33,224 nt of DNA from Nostoc linckia FACHB-104 (GTDB taxonomy: Bacteria; Cyanobacteriota; Cyanobacteriia; Cyanobacteriales; Nostocaceae): the NCBI RefSeq assembly GCF_014696615.1, contig NZ_JACJQJ010000088.1, positions 1 to 33,224 of the forward strand, in the 5' to 3' direction. Position numbers and translations under genes: made by a program. Shown here piece after piece: positions 1-7,663 of this stretch. Under the pieces are notes generated by a model that ran no database searches, was not told the DNA's origin, and saw only the letters and a program-made list of their open reading frames with translations. The first letter of the stretch is position 1. The number at the start of each line of letters is the position of its first letter.

Positions 1-164
1 CTTTTTATCGTTGAGATGATTCCCAAGTGTAAATATTTGAAGCACTCATAATTTCTTACTTCTTTAAATAAGTCTTTATACTCTGCACAATATTCATCTA
101 TGATGCCAACTGTTGGATGAGGATCTCTTGCTAAATGTTTCAGGATTTGTAATTCTACATCCAT
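1..164 (-). CDS. IS701-like transposase, N-terminal part (runs off left edge)
   Basis: An open frame starts at the ATG at 164-162 on the minus strand and runs off the window after about 54 residues. It begins MDVELQILKHL and contains the patterns PTVGIIDEYC, LFKEVRNYECFKYLHLG and an Ile-Ser-x-Ile-Lys stretch. From memory, this matches the N-terminus of the IS701-type transposases that are abundant in Nostoc and Calothrix. The DDE catalytic residues would lie outside the window, so the catalytic part cannot be judged. It sits within the stretch interpreted as the nifH element. It could be an intact insertion sequence or a remnant. The family call rests on the N-terminal motif alone. Confidence 0.6.
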   Translation of the reverse strand, partial: MDVELQILKHLARDPHPTVGIIDEYCAEYKDLFKEVRNYECFKYLHLGIISTIK

Positions 165-495
165 TGCCCTGCTTACCTTCCAGAGTTTTTTCTTTTCATC
201 CTTTTATTCAGAATACTCGGAAAGTGACAGAAGAGGGGTATGAAATCCGTATTGTAGGTTGTGTAGCTTTTTTTGTAGGTCGTAAGTAAATCAAATTTTT
301 AATTATGGGTAAGAAAGAGCCTTCACCTGCTTTCAGATATCGCTCAGATGGCACTATTTTATCGTTACCCATTGATATAACTAAGTGTGTAATCTCTCAG
401 TTAACTGGTATCTTAAATAAAGAACTTGCATTCTTGCAAGAATGCACCTGTTTCGGACAGATGTTTTCAACCCAATAACTACAGGGATCGCAGGT
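165..495. other. Gene-free stretch upstream of the SDR gene
   Basis: This is a divergent intergenic region between the transposase start (minus strand) and the SDR gene (plus strand). It contains two imperfect copies of TTGTAGGTYG near 252 and 282 separated by a T run, possibly an insertion-sequence end, and the perfect palindrome annotated at 427-446. I see no coding sequence in it. Confidence 0.5.
427..446. promoter_or_regulatory. Perfect 20-bp palindrome, probable operator of the SDR gene
   Basis: TGCATTCTTG is followed directly by its exact reverse complement CAAGAATGCA, with no spacer. It ends 49 bp before the SDR start codon. A spacer-free dyad of this length close to a start is typical of operators bound by dimeric repressors such as TetR- or MarR-type proteins. 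No regulator gene is in view, so its binder is unknown. Confidence 0.5.
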
Positions 496-1245
496 ATGAC
501 AAAACTAGAGGGGAAAGTCGCAGTTGTTACAGGTGCGTCTAAAGGCATCGGTGCGTCGATTGCCAAACATCTGGCAGCTGAAGGTGCAGCAGTGGTTGTC
601 AATTACGCCTCTAGCAAAGAGGGGGCTGATCACGTAGTGGATGAGATTCTTAGCGCCGGTGGAAAGGCGATCGCAGTTCAGGCAAATGTTGCCAAAAAAG
701 CAGAGATTGAACATCTGTTTACAGAAACTCAGCAAGCATTCGGCAGGGTTGATATTTTGGTTAACAATGCGGGAATTTATGAATTTGCACCACTTGAAGA
801 CATCACAGAAGCGCACTTCCACAAGCAATTCGATATAAATGTCCTGGGATTGATCCTCGCTTCACAGCAAGCTGTAAAGCACTTCGACTCGGCAGGCGGC
901 AGCATTATTAATATTAGTTCGATTGTCAGCACCCTGACACCCCCGAATGCCGCAATCTATAACGCTACCAAAGCGGCTGTTGATGCCATCACAAAGTCCT
1001 TAGCCAAAGAGTTAGGCCCCCGCCGCATCCGTGTTAACTCCATCAATCCTGGCATGGTGGAAACAGAAGGTACCCACACAGCAGGAATTACCGAAAGTGA
1101 AGGTCGCCAACAAATTGAAGCGCAAACACCACTAGGTCGCATTGGACAGCCACAGGACATCGCCCCTGCCGTTGTCTTCCTTGCTTCCGCTGATTCCGCC
1201 TGGATCACTGGCGAAACGCTGTACATTACGGGTGGGCTTCGCTAG
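496..1245 (+). CDS. Short-chain dehydrogenase/reductase (SDR)
   Basis: This is a classical NAD(P)-dependent SDR of 249 residues, the usual family length. The Rossmann glycine motif TGASKGIG is at residues 12-19, NNAG at 90-93, and the catalytic Ser142, Tyr155 and Lys159 (YNATK) are all present. The PGMVET pattern after the last Rossmann strands is also typical. The closest textbook relatives are 3-oxoacyl-ACP reductase-like and glucose-1-dehydrogenase-like SDRs, but the substrate cannot be read from the sequence. The ATG at 496 is preferred because an in-frame upstream ATG at 442 lies inside the palindrome and would add 18 residues not expected in the family. The gene is cargo of the putative nifH element and points toward the nifH junction. 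It would be separated from the chromosome if that element is excised in heterocysts. Confidence 0.9.
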   Translation: MTKLEGKVAVVTGASKGIGASIAKHLAAEGAAVVVNYASSKEGADHVVDEILSAGGKAIAVQANVAKKAEIEHLFTETQQAFGRVDILVNNAGIYEFAPLEDITEAHFHKQFDINVLGLILASQQAVKHFDSAGGSIINISSIVSTLTPPNAAIYNATKAAVDAITKSLAKELGPRRIRVNSINPGMVETEGTHTAGITESEGRQQIEAQTPLGRIGQPQDIAPAVVFLASADSAWITGETLYITGGLR

Positions 1246-1308
1246 CTTTAGATGCCATAACTCAATTCAAACCCTACCTCAATAGGCAAAGATGTAAATT
1301 GGGGTTGT

Positions 1309-1861
<553 letters not shown>

Positions 1862-2218
1862 TTACTTGTTCAAAATAGCGGCTTTGACATTTGAAACACG
1901 AGCCATTGCAGCGCTAATATCATCAGCAGATACTCCGTTTGCAGCCATTGCATCGCTGAGGTGTTTAGCAACTGCATCGAAGTGTTGGGGCTGGATATTC
2001 ATACCTGTGTGGGTTTTGTCCATTGGGCGACCTGCATATTGCTTTGGCCCTTCTAGTAACTGAGCTACGAAAGCAACAAAGTGACCACGTTGCTTCGCCA
2101 TATCTGTCTTAGCGAAGAATGTATTCACACTGCTATCTGCTTGGATGCGTTTGTGCAAATCTGCAACTATTTTATCGAGAGTTGCTTGTCCGCCAATTTT
2201 TTCGTACAGTGCGCTCAT
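1862..2218 (-). CDS. glbN: Cyanoglobin, group I truncated hemoglobin
   Basis: The protein has 118 residues, the length known for Nostoc commune cyanoglobin. It has the 2/2-globin pattern of the TrHbN group: YEKIGG at the start, a Phe-Phe pair at 34-35, His46 as distal candidate (RGHF), and His70 as proximal heme ligand (THTGMNI). Position 117 is Asn, so the covalent heme-His117 bond known from the Synechocystis homolog cannot form. A good ribosome site (AAAGGA/GAGGA) precedes the ATG. The gene lies between nifU and nifH on the same strand, the placement that led to its proposed role in binding or delivering oxygen under microaerobic, nitrogen-fixing conditions. That role comes from family knowledge and is not visible in this sequence. 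Confidence 0.95.
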   Translation of the reverse strand: MSALYEKIGGQATLDKIVADLHKRIQADSSVNTFFAKTDMAKQRGHFVAFVAQLLEGPKQYAGRPMDKTHTGMNIQPQHFDAVAKHLSDAMAANGVSADDISAAMARVSNVKAAILNK

Positions 2219-2405
2219 ATCCTCATTCCTTTGAAGCGAGTTGGATTATGGAATTCGCAATTAGGCGTTGAATACTTGCCTATGTGCTTAGCTGTCTGTT
2301 TTCGGTAGGACTGAATTGATTGATGCGAAGCGAATTGTCTGAGTCAAATCCTACTTTCTGTGTCTTAGCTGATGCACAATAGGTGTATTTGAGCAGTGCG
2401 TAATT

Positions 2406-3323
2406 TTATAGCAATGGTTCTACCGCTTCCACTATCAGGTTCTTGCTGACACGATCCTGCAATCTGGCTTCTATAGCAATCTTGAGAGTTGCTGTACTGC
2501 TAGAACAAGAACCACAAGCTCCTTGAAGCAGAACCTTGACGCGATCGCCATCTACATCGTAAAGTTCAACATCTCCACCATCAGCAATCAGAACTGGTCT
2601 GACTTCTTCATCTAACACTTTTTGAATCAGTGCAATTTTCTGCACATTTGTGAGTCCGAGTTGTGATTGTTTACCAGTAGCAATATCGGTTGCAACTTTC
2701 ACGCCGTAGTTGTTGATTGCAGGTGTTGCGGCTTCTTGTTGAACTTCTTTAATAATATCATCAATATTCGCTAAACAGGAACCGCATCCGCCACCAGCTT
2801 TTACATAATTTGTTACTTGTTCTGCATCAGTGAGGTTATTTTCCCGAATCACGCGCCGAATCTTGGATTCGCTGATACCAAAGCAGCTACAAATTAGCGC
2901 TCCTTCATCATCGTCATCATGAACATCTCGAGCAATGCCGCGATAATTATAAATAGCAGCTTCTAGAGCTTCTTGCCCCATCACTGAGCAATGCATCTTT
3001 GCTTCTGGTAATCCACCCAAGTAATCTGCAATGTCTTTATTGGAGACATTTAAGGCTTCATCCAAGGTTAAGCCCTTAATCATTTCGGTTAAAGCACTGG
3101 AAGATGCGATCGCACTCGTGCAGCCAAAAGTTTGAAAGCGTGCATCGAGAATCTTATCGCTGGCGACTTCAACTTTCAGGTGTAGTCTCAAAGCATCACC
3201 ACAAGCAATGCTACCTACTTCCCCAGTCGCTACCTTTACTCCAGCTTGCTCAGCTTCTTCAATAACTCCCTGATTTTTGGGATTGTAAAACAATTCTAAT
3301 ACTTTATCTGTGTAGTCCCACAT
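2406..3323 (-). CDS. nifU: NifU, Fe-S cluster scaffold for nitrogenase
   Basis: This is a full-length modular NifU of 305 residues. The N-terminal IscU-like scaffold has Cys41, Cys68 and Cys112. The central BFD-like domain, which holds a permanent [2Fe-2S] cluster, has CSC at 145-147 and CGSC at 180-183. The C-terminal Nfu domain has CGSC at 270-273. With sulfur supplied by NifS it assembles clusters for the nitrogenase component proteins in the cytoplasm. It lies 150 bp downstream of nifS on the same strand and about 190 bp before glbN, as expected for the nifB-fdxN-nifS-nifU-nifH operon. All ligand cysteines are present, so it should be functional. Confidence 0.97.
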   Translation of the reverse strand: MWDYTDKVLELFYNPKNQGVIEEAEQAGVKVATGEVGSIACGDALRLHLKVEVASDKILDARFQTFGCTSAIASSSALTEMIKGLTLDEALNVSNKDIADYLGGLPEAKMHCSVMGQEALEAAIYNYRGIARDVHDDDDEGALICSCFGISESKIRRVIRENNLTDAEQVTNYVKAGGGCGSCLANIDDIIKEVQQEAATPAINNYGVKVATDIATGKQSQLGLTNVQKIALIQKVLDEEVRPVLIADGGDVELYDVDGDRVKVLLQGACGSCSSSTATLKIAIEARLQDRVSKNLIVEAVEPLL

Positions 3324-3344
3324 AGCCGATTTTAGATTTGCGAA

Positions 3345-3471
3345 TTTGGATTGGGTATTGGGTATTGGGGAATGGGTAATCGGGGGTATTGGGTACTGGG
3401 TATCGGGGATTGGGTATTAGGTACTAGGAAAATTCTTCCTAATCCCCAGTCCCCAGTCCCCAGTCCCTTAT
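3345..3471. repeat. Short tandemly repeated repetitive (STRR) sequence between nifS and nifU
   Basis: Degenerate 7-9 base units of the type TTGGGTA/GGGGATTGG (3349-3420) are followed by an AT-rich centre and three copies of CCCCAGT (3444-3466). The two halves are partly complementary (GGGGATTGG against AATCCCC), so the transcript could fold into a long hairpin. STRRs of this kind are a hallmark of heterocystous cyanobacteria. Short open frames through it are compositional artefacts. Confidence 0.8.
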
Positions 3472-3473
3472 CC

Positions 3474-4682
3474 CTAACGATGAGCCAGTGTTTGTTCCTG
3501 CGCTTGCAGCCAGCCCGCTTCATCATTTTTAAATGGTGAAAGGGCGCGCAAACGTTCGACAATCTCTGGCATAACCGCAATTACTTGATCGATTTCGGCT
3601 TCTGTGGTGTAGCGACAGAGGCTAAAGCGGATGGAACCATGCAAAGTGGTGTAGGGTAAGCCCATAGCCCGCAATACGTGGGAAGGTTCCAAAGAGCCAG
3701 AAGTACAAGCTGAACCGGATGAGGCACAGATACCGTATTTGTTGAGCAGTAGCAGAATGGCTTCTCCTTCAATATATTTGAAGCCGATGTTCGTTGTGTT
3801 GGGCAATCTCTGCGTTGTATCGCCGTTAACTTCACAATCAGGAATTTTGGCGAGTAAGGTTTTTTCTAGGCGATCGCGCAGCCTTCTTTCTCTTGTTGTC
3901 GCCTCTTCTAAATGTAACATTTCCAGTTCGGCAGCTTTGCCGAGAGCAATAATCCCTGGAACGTTCTCTGTTCCCGCACGCCGTCCCCGTTCTTGGTGTC
4001 CACCAAGTAAGAAGGGACGGAATCTCACGCCACGGCGTACATACAAAGCGCCGATACCTTTAGGAGCGTGGATTTTGTGACCGGATAAGGTAAGCATATC
4101 TACGGTGCTTTTCTTCATATTCAGAGGGATTTTCCCTACTGCTTGCACCGCATCGACGTGGAATAAAGCACCATGCTCTTTCGCTCGCAATCCAATCTGC
4201 TCGATTGGGAAAACCACGCCAGTTTCGTTGTTGGCATACATCGTTGTCACCAAGGCGGTGTTACCTGTCAAGGAAGCTTCTAGCTCATTGAGATCCAATT
4301 GTCCCTGACGATTTACCGAAAGATAAGTAACACTATAACCTTGAGTTTCTAATTGTTTGCAGACATTCAGTACTGCTGGGTGTTCAACTTGAGTAGTAAT
4401 AATGTGTCGTTTGTCGGGTTGTGCCAACAGTGCAGCGCGAATAGCTGCATTATCACCTTCAGTACCGCAACTAGTGTAAACAATTTCCGACTCATCTGCT
4501 CCCAGAAGGGCTGCAAGTTGCTCTCTTGCTATTTTCACTGCTTTGGCAAGTTGTCCGCCAAAGGTATGCATACTAGAGGGATTGCCGTAATATTCCGTTA
4601 AGTAGGGCAACATCACCTCTACAACTTCTGGGTCTACCTTCGTGGTGGCATTATTATCGAGATAGATGCAGTTGTTTTGCAT
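3474..4682 (-). CDS. nifS: NifS, cysteine desulfurase
   Basis: This PLP-dependent cysteine desulfurase of 402 residues releases sulfur from L-cysteine for nitrogenase Fe-S clusters, passing it to NifU. The N-terminus has YLDNNATTKVDP. Further key features are His100 (EHPAV), the PLP lysine Lys203 in SGHK, and the catalytic Cys326 in the SSGSACTSG loop characteristic of group I (NifS/IscS-like) enzymes. The length matches the roughly 400 residues usual for cyanobacterial NifS. The C-terminal stretch after FKNDEAG is a variable tail that ends just at the STRR region. It lies directly downstream of the fdxN 3' fragment (spacer 4683-4746), so its normal operon promoter upstream of nifB is separated from it by the fdxN element until excision. 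Confidence 0.97.
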   Translation of the reverse strand: MQNNCIYLDNNATTKVDPEVVEVMLPYLTEYYGNPSSMHTFGGQLAKAVKIAREQLAALLGADESEIVYTSCGTEGDNAAIRAALLAQPDKRHIITTQVEHPAVLNVCKQLETQGYSVTYLSVNRQGQLDLNELEASLTGNTALVTTMYANNETGVVFPIEQIGLRAKEHGALFHVDAVQAVGKIPLNMKKSTVDMLTLSGHKIHAPKGIGALYVRRGVRFRPFLLGGHQERGRRAGTENVPGIIALGKAAELEMLHLEEATTRERRLRDRLEKTLLAKIPDCEVNGDTTQRLPNTTNIGFKYIEGEAILLLLNKYGICASSGSACTSGSLEPSHVLRAMGLPYTTLHGSIRFSLCRYTTEAEIDQVIAVMPEIVERLRALSPFKNDEAGWLQAQEQTLAHR

Positions 4683-4746
4683 TGGTTTTAAATTTAGGAA
4701 TTATGAATTATCAAGGATGAAGGGTGAAGGGTTAAGGATAACTACT
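4683..4746 (-). other. fdxN-nifS spacer with a potential stem-loop
   Basis: This 64-bp spacer carries GGATGAAGGGTGAAGG near 4714-4729, which is partly complementary to the CCTTCATACTTCATC that follows at 4751-4765 in the fdxN tail. The pair may fold into an imperfect hairpin spanning the fdxN stop codon. Related GGATGAAGG-type strings occur at about 1797, so this belongs to a dispersed repeat family. Confidence 0.4.
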
Positions 4747-4809
4747 TTATCCTTCATACTTCATCTGAGGCTGACGCTTTTGCAACTGCTCAGAGAATTT
4801 CTGAGAATA
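4747..4809 (-). pseudogene. fdxN: fdxN 3' fragment (bacterial-type ferredoxin C-terminus) at the element junction
   Basis: Reading the minus strand from 4809 gives YSQKFSEQLQKRQPQ followed by MKYEG and a stop. From memory, this is the conserved C-terminus of heterocyst FdxN (a small 2[4Fe-4S] ferredoxin). The fragment begins exactly with TATTC at 4809-4805, the 5-bp core at which the Anabaena PCC 7120 fdxN element recombines. The cluster-binding cysteines are all in the missing N-terminal part. The position directly before nifS matches the nifB-fdxN-nifS-nifU operon. The frame also extends into the element for 15 codons before a stop, but that part has no resemblance to FdxN. This is too short to stand alone as a gene; it is one half of a split gene. 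Confidence 0.85.
4805..4809 (-). other. Probable fdxN-element core recombination site (TATTC)
   Basis: TATTC on the minus strand marks the exact point where FdxN homology ends and element sequence starts. It is identical to the published core of the Anabaena fdxN element. The second copy should lie at the other border, outside the window. Confidence 0.75.
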
Positions 4810-4856
4810 GAAGTATCCACTATCAAATATAATAAAGGTTGTGTCTATGCGCTTTT

Positions 4857-6401
4857 ATGGAAAGTTGGGGTTACGCAAGAGTTAGCGGTGAGGAGCAGCA
4901 AACAGATAAAGGTGCGTTGCGTAAACAAATAGAACGCTTGCAAAATGCTGGATGTTCAAAAGTATACTGGGATATTCAGTCACGAACAACTGAAGTTAGA
5001 GAAGGACTACAACAATTAATTCATGACTTGAAGACATCTGCAAAAGGTAAGGTAGTATCTCTGCAATTTACCCGAATTGATCGGATTGGTTCATCATCAC
5101 GTTTGTTTTATTCATTGTTGGAAGTATTGCGTTCCAAGGGAATTAAACTCATCGCTTTAGATCAAGGAGTTGATCCAGACAGTCTGGGTGGAGAATTAAC
5201 TATTGATATGTTGCTGGCTGCTGCCAAATTCGAGGTGAGAATGGTAACCGAGAGATTAAAGAGTGAACGCCGTCATCGCGTAACCCAAGGGAAAAGTCAT
5301 CGAGTTGCACCATTAGGATACCGCATCCACAACGATAAATATGTACGCGATCGCTCTCCATGTGTTTGCTTGTTAGAAGAGCGAAGAGAATTAACTGTAT
5401 CTGACGTAGCTAGATATATTTTTAATACTTTTTTTGAATGCGGTTCAGTTGCGGCTACTGTGCGTAAGTTACACTCAGATTTTGGCATCGAAACAAAAGC
5501 TTTTGATTGGCATAAGCCAGAGAAATCTTCACGAATTATCAGCGATGATGACTTAGATACAATTGTCTTTACACCAGCTAAAGCTAACCACCCCTTGCGT
5601 TATCCTTGGTCTGGATTGAGATGGTCAATTCCTGGTTTAAAAGCATTATTAGTTAACCCTGTTTATGCAGGAGGTTTACCTTTTGATACTTATGTGAAAT
5701 CAAAAGGTAAGCGCAAACATTTTGACGAGTGGAAGGTAAAATGGGGAACCCACGATGATGAAGCCATCATTACCTGCGCGGAACACGAACAAATCAAACA
5801 GATGATCCGCAGTAATCGCCATAACCGATGGGCTTCCAGAGAAGATAACGAAATCAACCCATTTTCTAATTTAATTAAATGCGTTCATTGTGGAGGCTCA
5901 ATGACGCGCCATGCAAAACGAGTAGATAAGCAGGGACAAGCTATCTATTATTTTCAGTGCCGTTTGTATAAAGCTGGCAACTGTAGTAATAAAACTATGA
6001 TTTCATCAAAAATATTAGATATCCAAGTTGTAGATTTATTGGCACAGGAAGCCGAACGGTTAGCAAACTTGGTAGAAACAGATGAGCCAATTATTATAGA
6101 GGAACCCCCAGAAGTGAAAACTCTCCGCGCATCACTGAATAATCTGGAAACCTTACCACCAAGTTCAGCCATCGAACAAATCAAAAATGACCTCAAAGAA
6201 CAGATTGCGATCGCACTCGGAGCAAGAAATAACGCATCCAGAGAATCCTTGATTGCTAAAGAACGTATTATCCGGGCTTTTGCTAATAAAAGTTATTGGC
6301 AAGGACTGAATGCTCAAGATAAAAGAGTAATCCTCAATGGTTGCGTTAAAAAAATCTGTGTAGATGGTAACTTTGTCACAGCCATTGAGTATCAGTACTA
6401 G
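4857..6401 (+). CDS. xisF: XisF, large serine recombinase of the fdxN element
   Basis: This 514-residue serine site-specific recombinase cuts and rejoins DNA at the TATTC cores to excise the element in developing heterocysts. The resolvase domain starts WGYARVS with the nucleophile Ser10 and conserved Arg8, followed by the RIDRIGSSSRLFYSLLEVL and AAAKFEVRMVTERLKS patterns. A recombinase domain follows, then a zinc ribbon with Cys342, Cys345, Cys368 and Cys376, a charged coiled-coil stretch, and the C-terminal block IIRAFANKSYWQGLNAQDKR. The ATG at 4857 is chosen because it gives the family N-terminus (MESWGYARVS). An in-frame TTG at 4839 would add six residues without homology. The start lies only 47 bp from the core, so the promoter must overlap the junction or lie in nif-side sequence. 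It points into the element, opposite to nif transcription. Confidence 0.95.
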   Translation: MESWGYARVSGEEQQTDKGALRKQIERLQNAGCSKVYWDIQSRTTEVREGLQQLIHDLKTSAKGKVVSLQFTRIDRIGSSSRLFYSLLEVLRSKGIKLIALDQGVDPDSLGGELTIDMLLAAAKFEVRMVTERLKSERRHRVTQGKSHRVAPLGYRIHNDKYVRDRSPCVCLLEERRELTVSDVARYIFNTFFECGSVAATVRKLHSDFGIETKAFDWHKPEKSSRIISDDDLDTIVFTPAKANHPLRYPWSGLRWSIPGLKALLVNPVYAGGLPFDTYVKSKGKRKHFDEWKVKWGTHDDEAIITCAEHEQIKQMIRSNRHNRWASREDNEINPFSNLIKCVHCGGSMTRHAKRVDKQGQAIYYFQCRLYKAGNCSNKTMISSKILDIQVVDLLAQEAERLANLVETDEPIIIEEPPEVKTLRASLNNLETLPPSSAIEQIKNDLKEQIAIALGARNNASRESLIAKERIIRAFANKSYWQGLNAQDKRVILNGCVKKICVDGNFVTAIEYQY

Positions 6402-6408
6402 TACCGCC

Positions 6409-6440
6409 GTGAATTCAAAATTCAAAATTCAAAATTCATT
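6409..6440. repeat. Short tandem repeat of AATTCAAA units
   Basis: Directly after the xisF stop codon there are three to four copies of the octamer AATTCAAA. This is a common short tandem repeat in Nostoc-type genomes. It separates xisF from the convergent small membrane protein gene. Confidence 0.75.
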
Positions 6441-6442
6441 TT

Positions 6443-6790
6443 CTAGCTTGAAGGACGGCAAATCATCACTCCTTCTTTCTGTGTCTGGGCTTTGGGATTA
6501 CTGCCCATTGCGCGAAGCGTTATCGTTGGTTCATAACCAGGGTAACAACGCACTAAAACTGTATCTTGCGATCGGGTTACATACAGAACATAAACTTGTT
6601 TACCTCCTAGTACGGCAGGTACAAGGCTAGGGGGAAGGGCGGCTGTTGCAACAACTGTTGACTGCTTAAGAGACTGTACATCTGACTGTTCAGATAGAAC
6701 AGACTTGTTCCCAAGTAACTGCAGACATATTAGTACTAGCACCGTAATCGTGACAAGTACCACAGAGAATTTTGGGGTAAGTTTGAACAT
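6443..6790 (-). CDS. Small membrane-anchored or secreted protein of unknown function
   Basis: This 115-residue protein has an N-terminal hydrophobic segment at about residues 8-27 (FSVVLVTITVLVLICLQLL) preceded by two lysines. It is either a signal anchor or a signal peptide. The rest is a short polar domain with KQVYVLYVTRSQDTVLVRCYPGYEP and a C-terminal Cys. I recognise no family. It is 108 bp downstream of the lipoprotein gene on the same strand and may be transcribed with it. It converges on xisF. The coding pattern is plausible, and no frameshift is seen. Confidence 0.65.
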   Translation of the reverse strand: MFKLTPKFSVVLVTITVLVLICLQLLGNKSVLSEQSDVQSLKQSTVVATAALPPSLVPAVLGGKQVYVLYVTRSQDTVLVRCYPGYEPTITLRAMGSNPKAQTQKEGVMICRPSS

Positions 6791-6898
6791 AGTTTATTTA
6801 ACCTTTTGGGTAAGATTGTGTGCAATCGCTGTTGAGCCAGGGGAGCAAAACAGTGATGTTGAATCCAGAAATGGAAATAATTTATTTTCTAGATTTCC

Positions 6899-7480
6899 CT
6901 AATTAGCTTTAGTAAGCTTCGCTGAGTATATATGCCATTGACGCTGCTTCGGAGTTGAGCCAGGAACATTATTAACTCGCCGTAACACATAGCTACCGCG
7001 AAATCGCTGCGGCGTTCCATTAGTAGTGATAGCAGTAACAGTAACCGGAATATTAATGTACAGTGAACCTGCTGCCCCTTCCAAGCTACCTGGTTCTCCA
7101 ACTTCTACAGCAACAGATGCGGTATTAGTAAAACCCTGCTGAAACTGCTCAAATGATTGTTGACTAGCAGCGCCATCTCCTGACCAAGCTGAGTAGGCTT
7201 GTTTATAGTCGCGACTAGCGATCGCACTGTAATAGTCACGGATTATTTGGACTGCTTGTTGCTCAAGCTGGGTATCAGTAGTGTTTGGTGTGGGAGATAC
7301 TGGTGAGGAAGTTGGACTAGATGTGTCTGAGATGTTGGCAACTGATGGGCTATTCACAGAAGATACTTGTGATGTGCCAGAGTTATTACAGCCTGTGATG
7401 GCGATCGCCAGTAGCATACCACCAACGACTCTACGGTGCTGTGTTAACCACATAGATAAAGGAAAGTTAGTCTTTGTCAA
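6899..7480 (-). CDS. Putative lipoprotein, possibly NTF2-like domain
   Basis: This 193-residue protein has a basic N-region (QHRR), a hydrophobic stretch and a lipobox Ala-Ile-Thr-Gly-Cys with Cys31 as the likely lipidation site. A Ser/Thr/Pro-rich linker follows (about residues 32-70), then a globular part starting QQAVQIIRDYYSAIASRDYKQAYSAW. That helix pattern with paired aromatic residues resembles the first helices of NTF2-like/SnoaL-like domains seen in many cyanobacterial lipoproteins. The later YVLRRVNNVPGS and QWHIYSAKL strands fit a curved beta sheet. An internal start at Met10 is possible and would give a more usual signal peptide. The function is unknown; the domain call is tentative and the lipoprotein call is firmer. 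Confidence 0.75.
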   Translation of the reverse strand: MTKTNFPLSMWLTQHRRVVGGMLLAIAITGCNNSGTSQVSSVNSPSVANISDTSSPTSSPVSPTPNTTDTQLEQQAVQIIRDYYSAIASRDYKQAYSAWSGDGAASQQSFEQFQQGFTNTASVAVEVGEPGSLEGAAGSLYINIPVTVTAITTNGTPQRFRGSYVLRRVNNVPGSTPKQRQWHIYSAKLTKAN

Positions 7481-7663
7481 ACATACCTCCCAGCAAATCT
7501 GCTGACTGCTTTTCTAGATCCAGCATATCGAAAATGCATAGGATACTGCCATTGACAATTTAATATGAATATGCATTAAAATTATTTGTAACGACCAATA
7601 TAGCGGGTAATTTCAGTAAATCGCCAAGCGATCGCTACATATTTTGTTTAGTGCAATTCGCTA

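Noticed and set aside
442-495. Upstream ATG giving an 18-residue longer SDR
   Set aside because: The extension starts inside the perfect palindrome and has no SDR-like sequence. The ATG at 496 gives the standard family N-terminus and length.
3345-3471. CRISPR array
   Set aside because: Units are 7-9 bases without spacers and vary in sequence, so this is an STRR and not repeat-spacer DNA. No cas genes are present.
3332-3580. Short open frames through the nifS-nifU spacer on both strands
   Set aside because: They read through STRR repeats and give low-complexity peptides. They are repeat artefacts and partly overlap nifS in another frame.
4839-4856. TTG start for XisF six codons upstream
   Set aside because: The extra residues have no homology, and XisF begins MESWGYARVS with the catalytic Ser at position 10, fitting the family.
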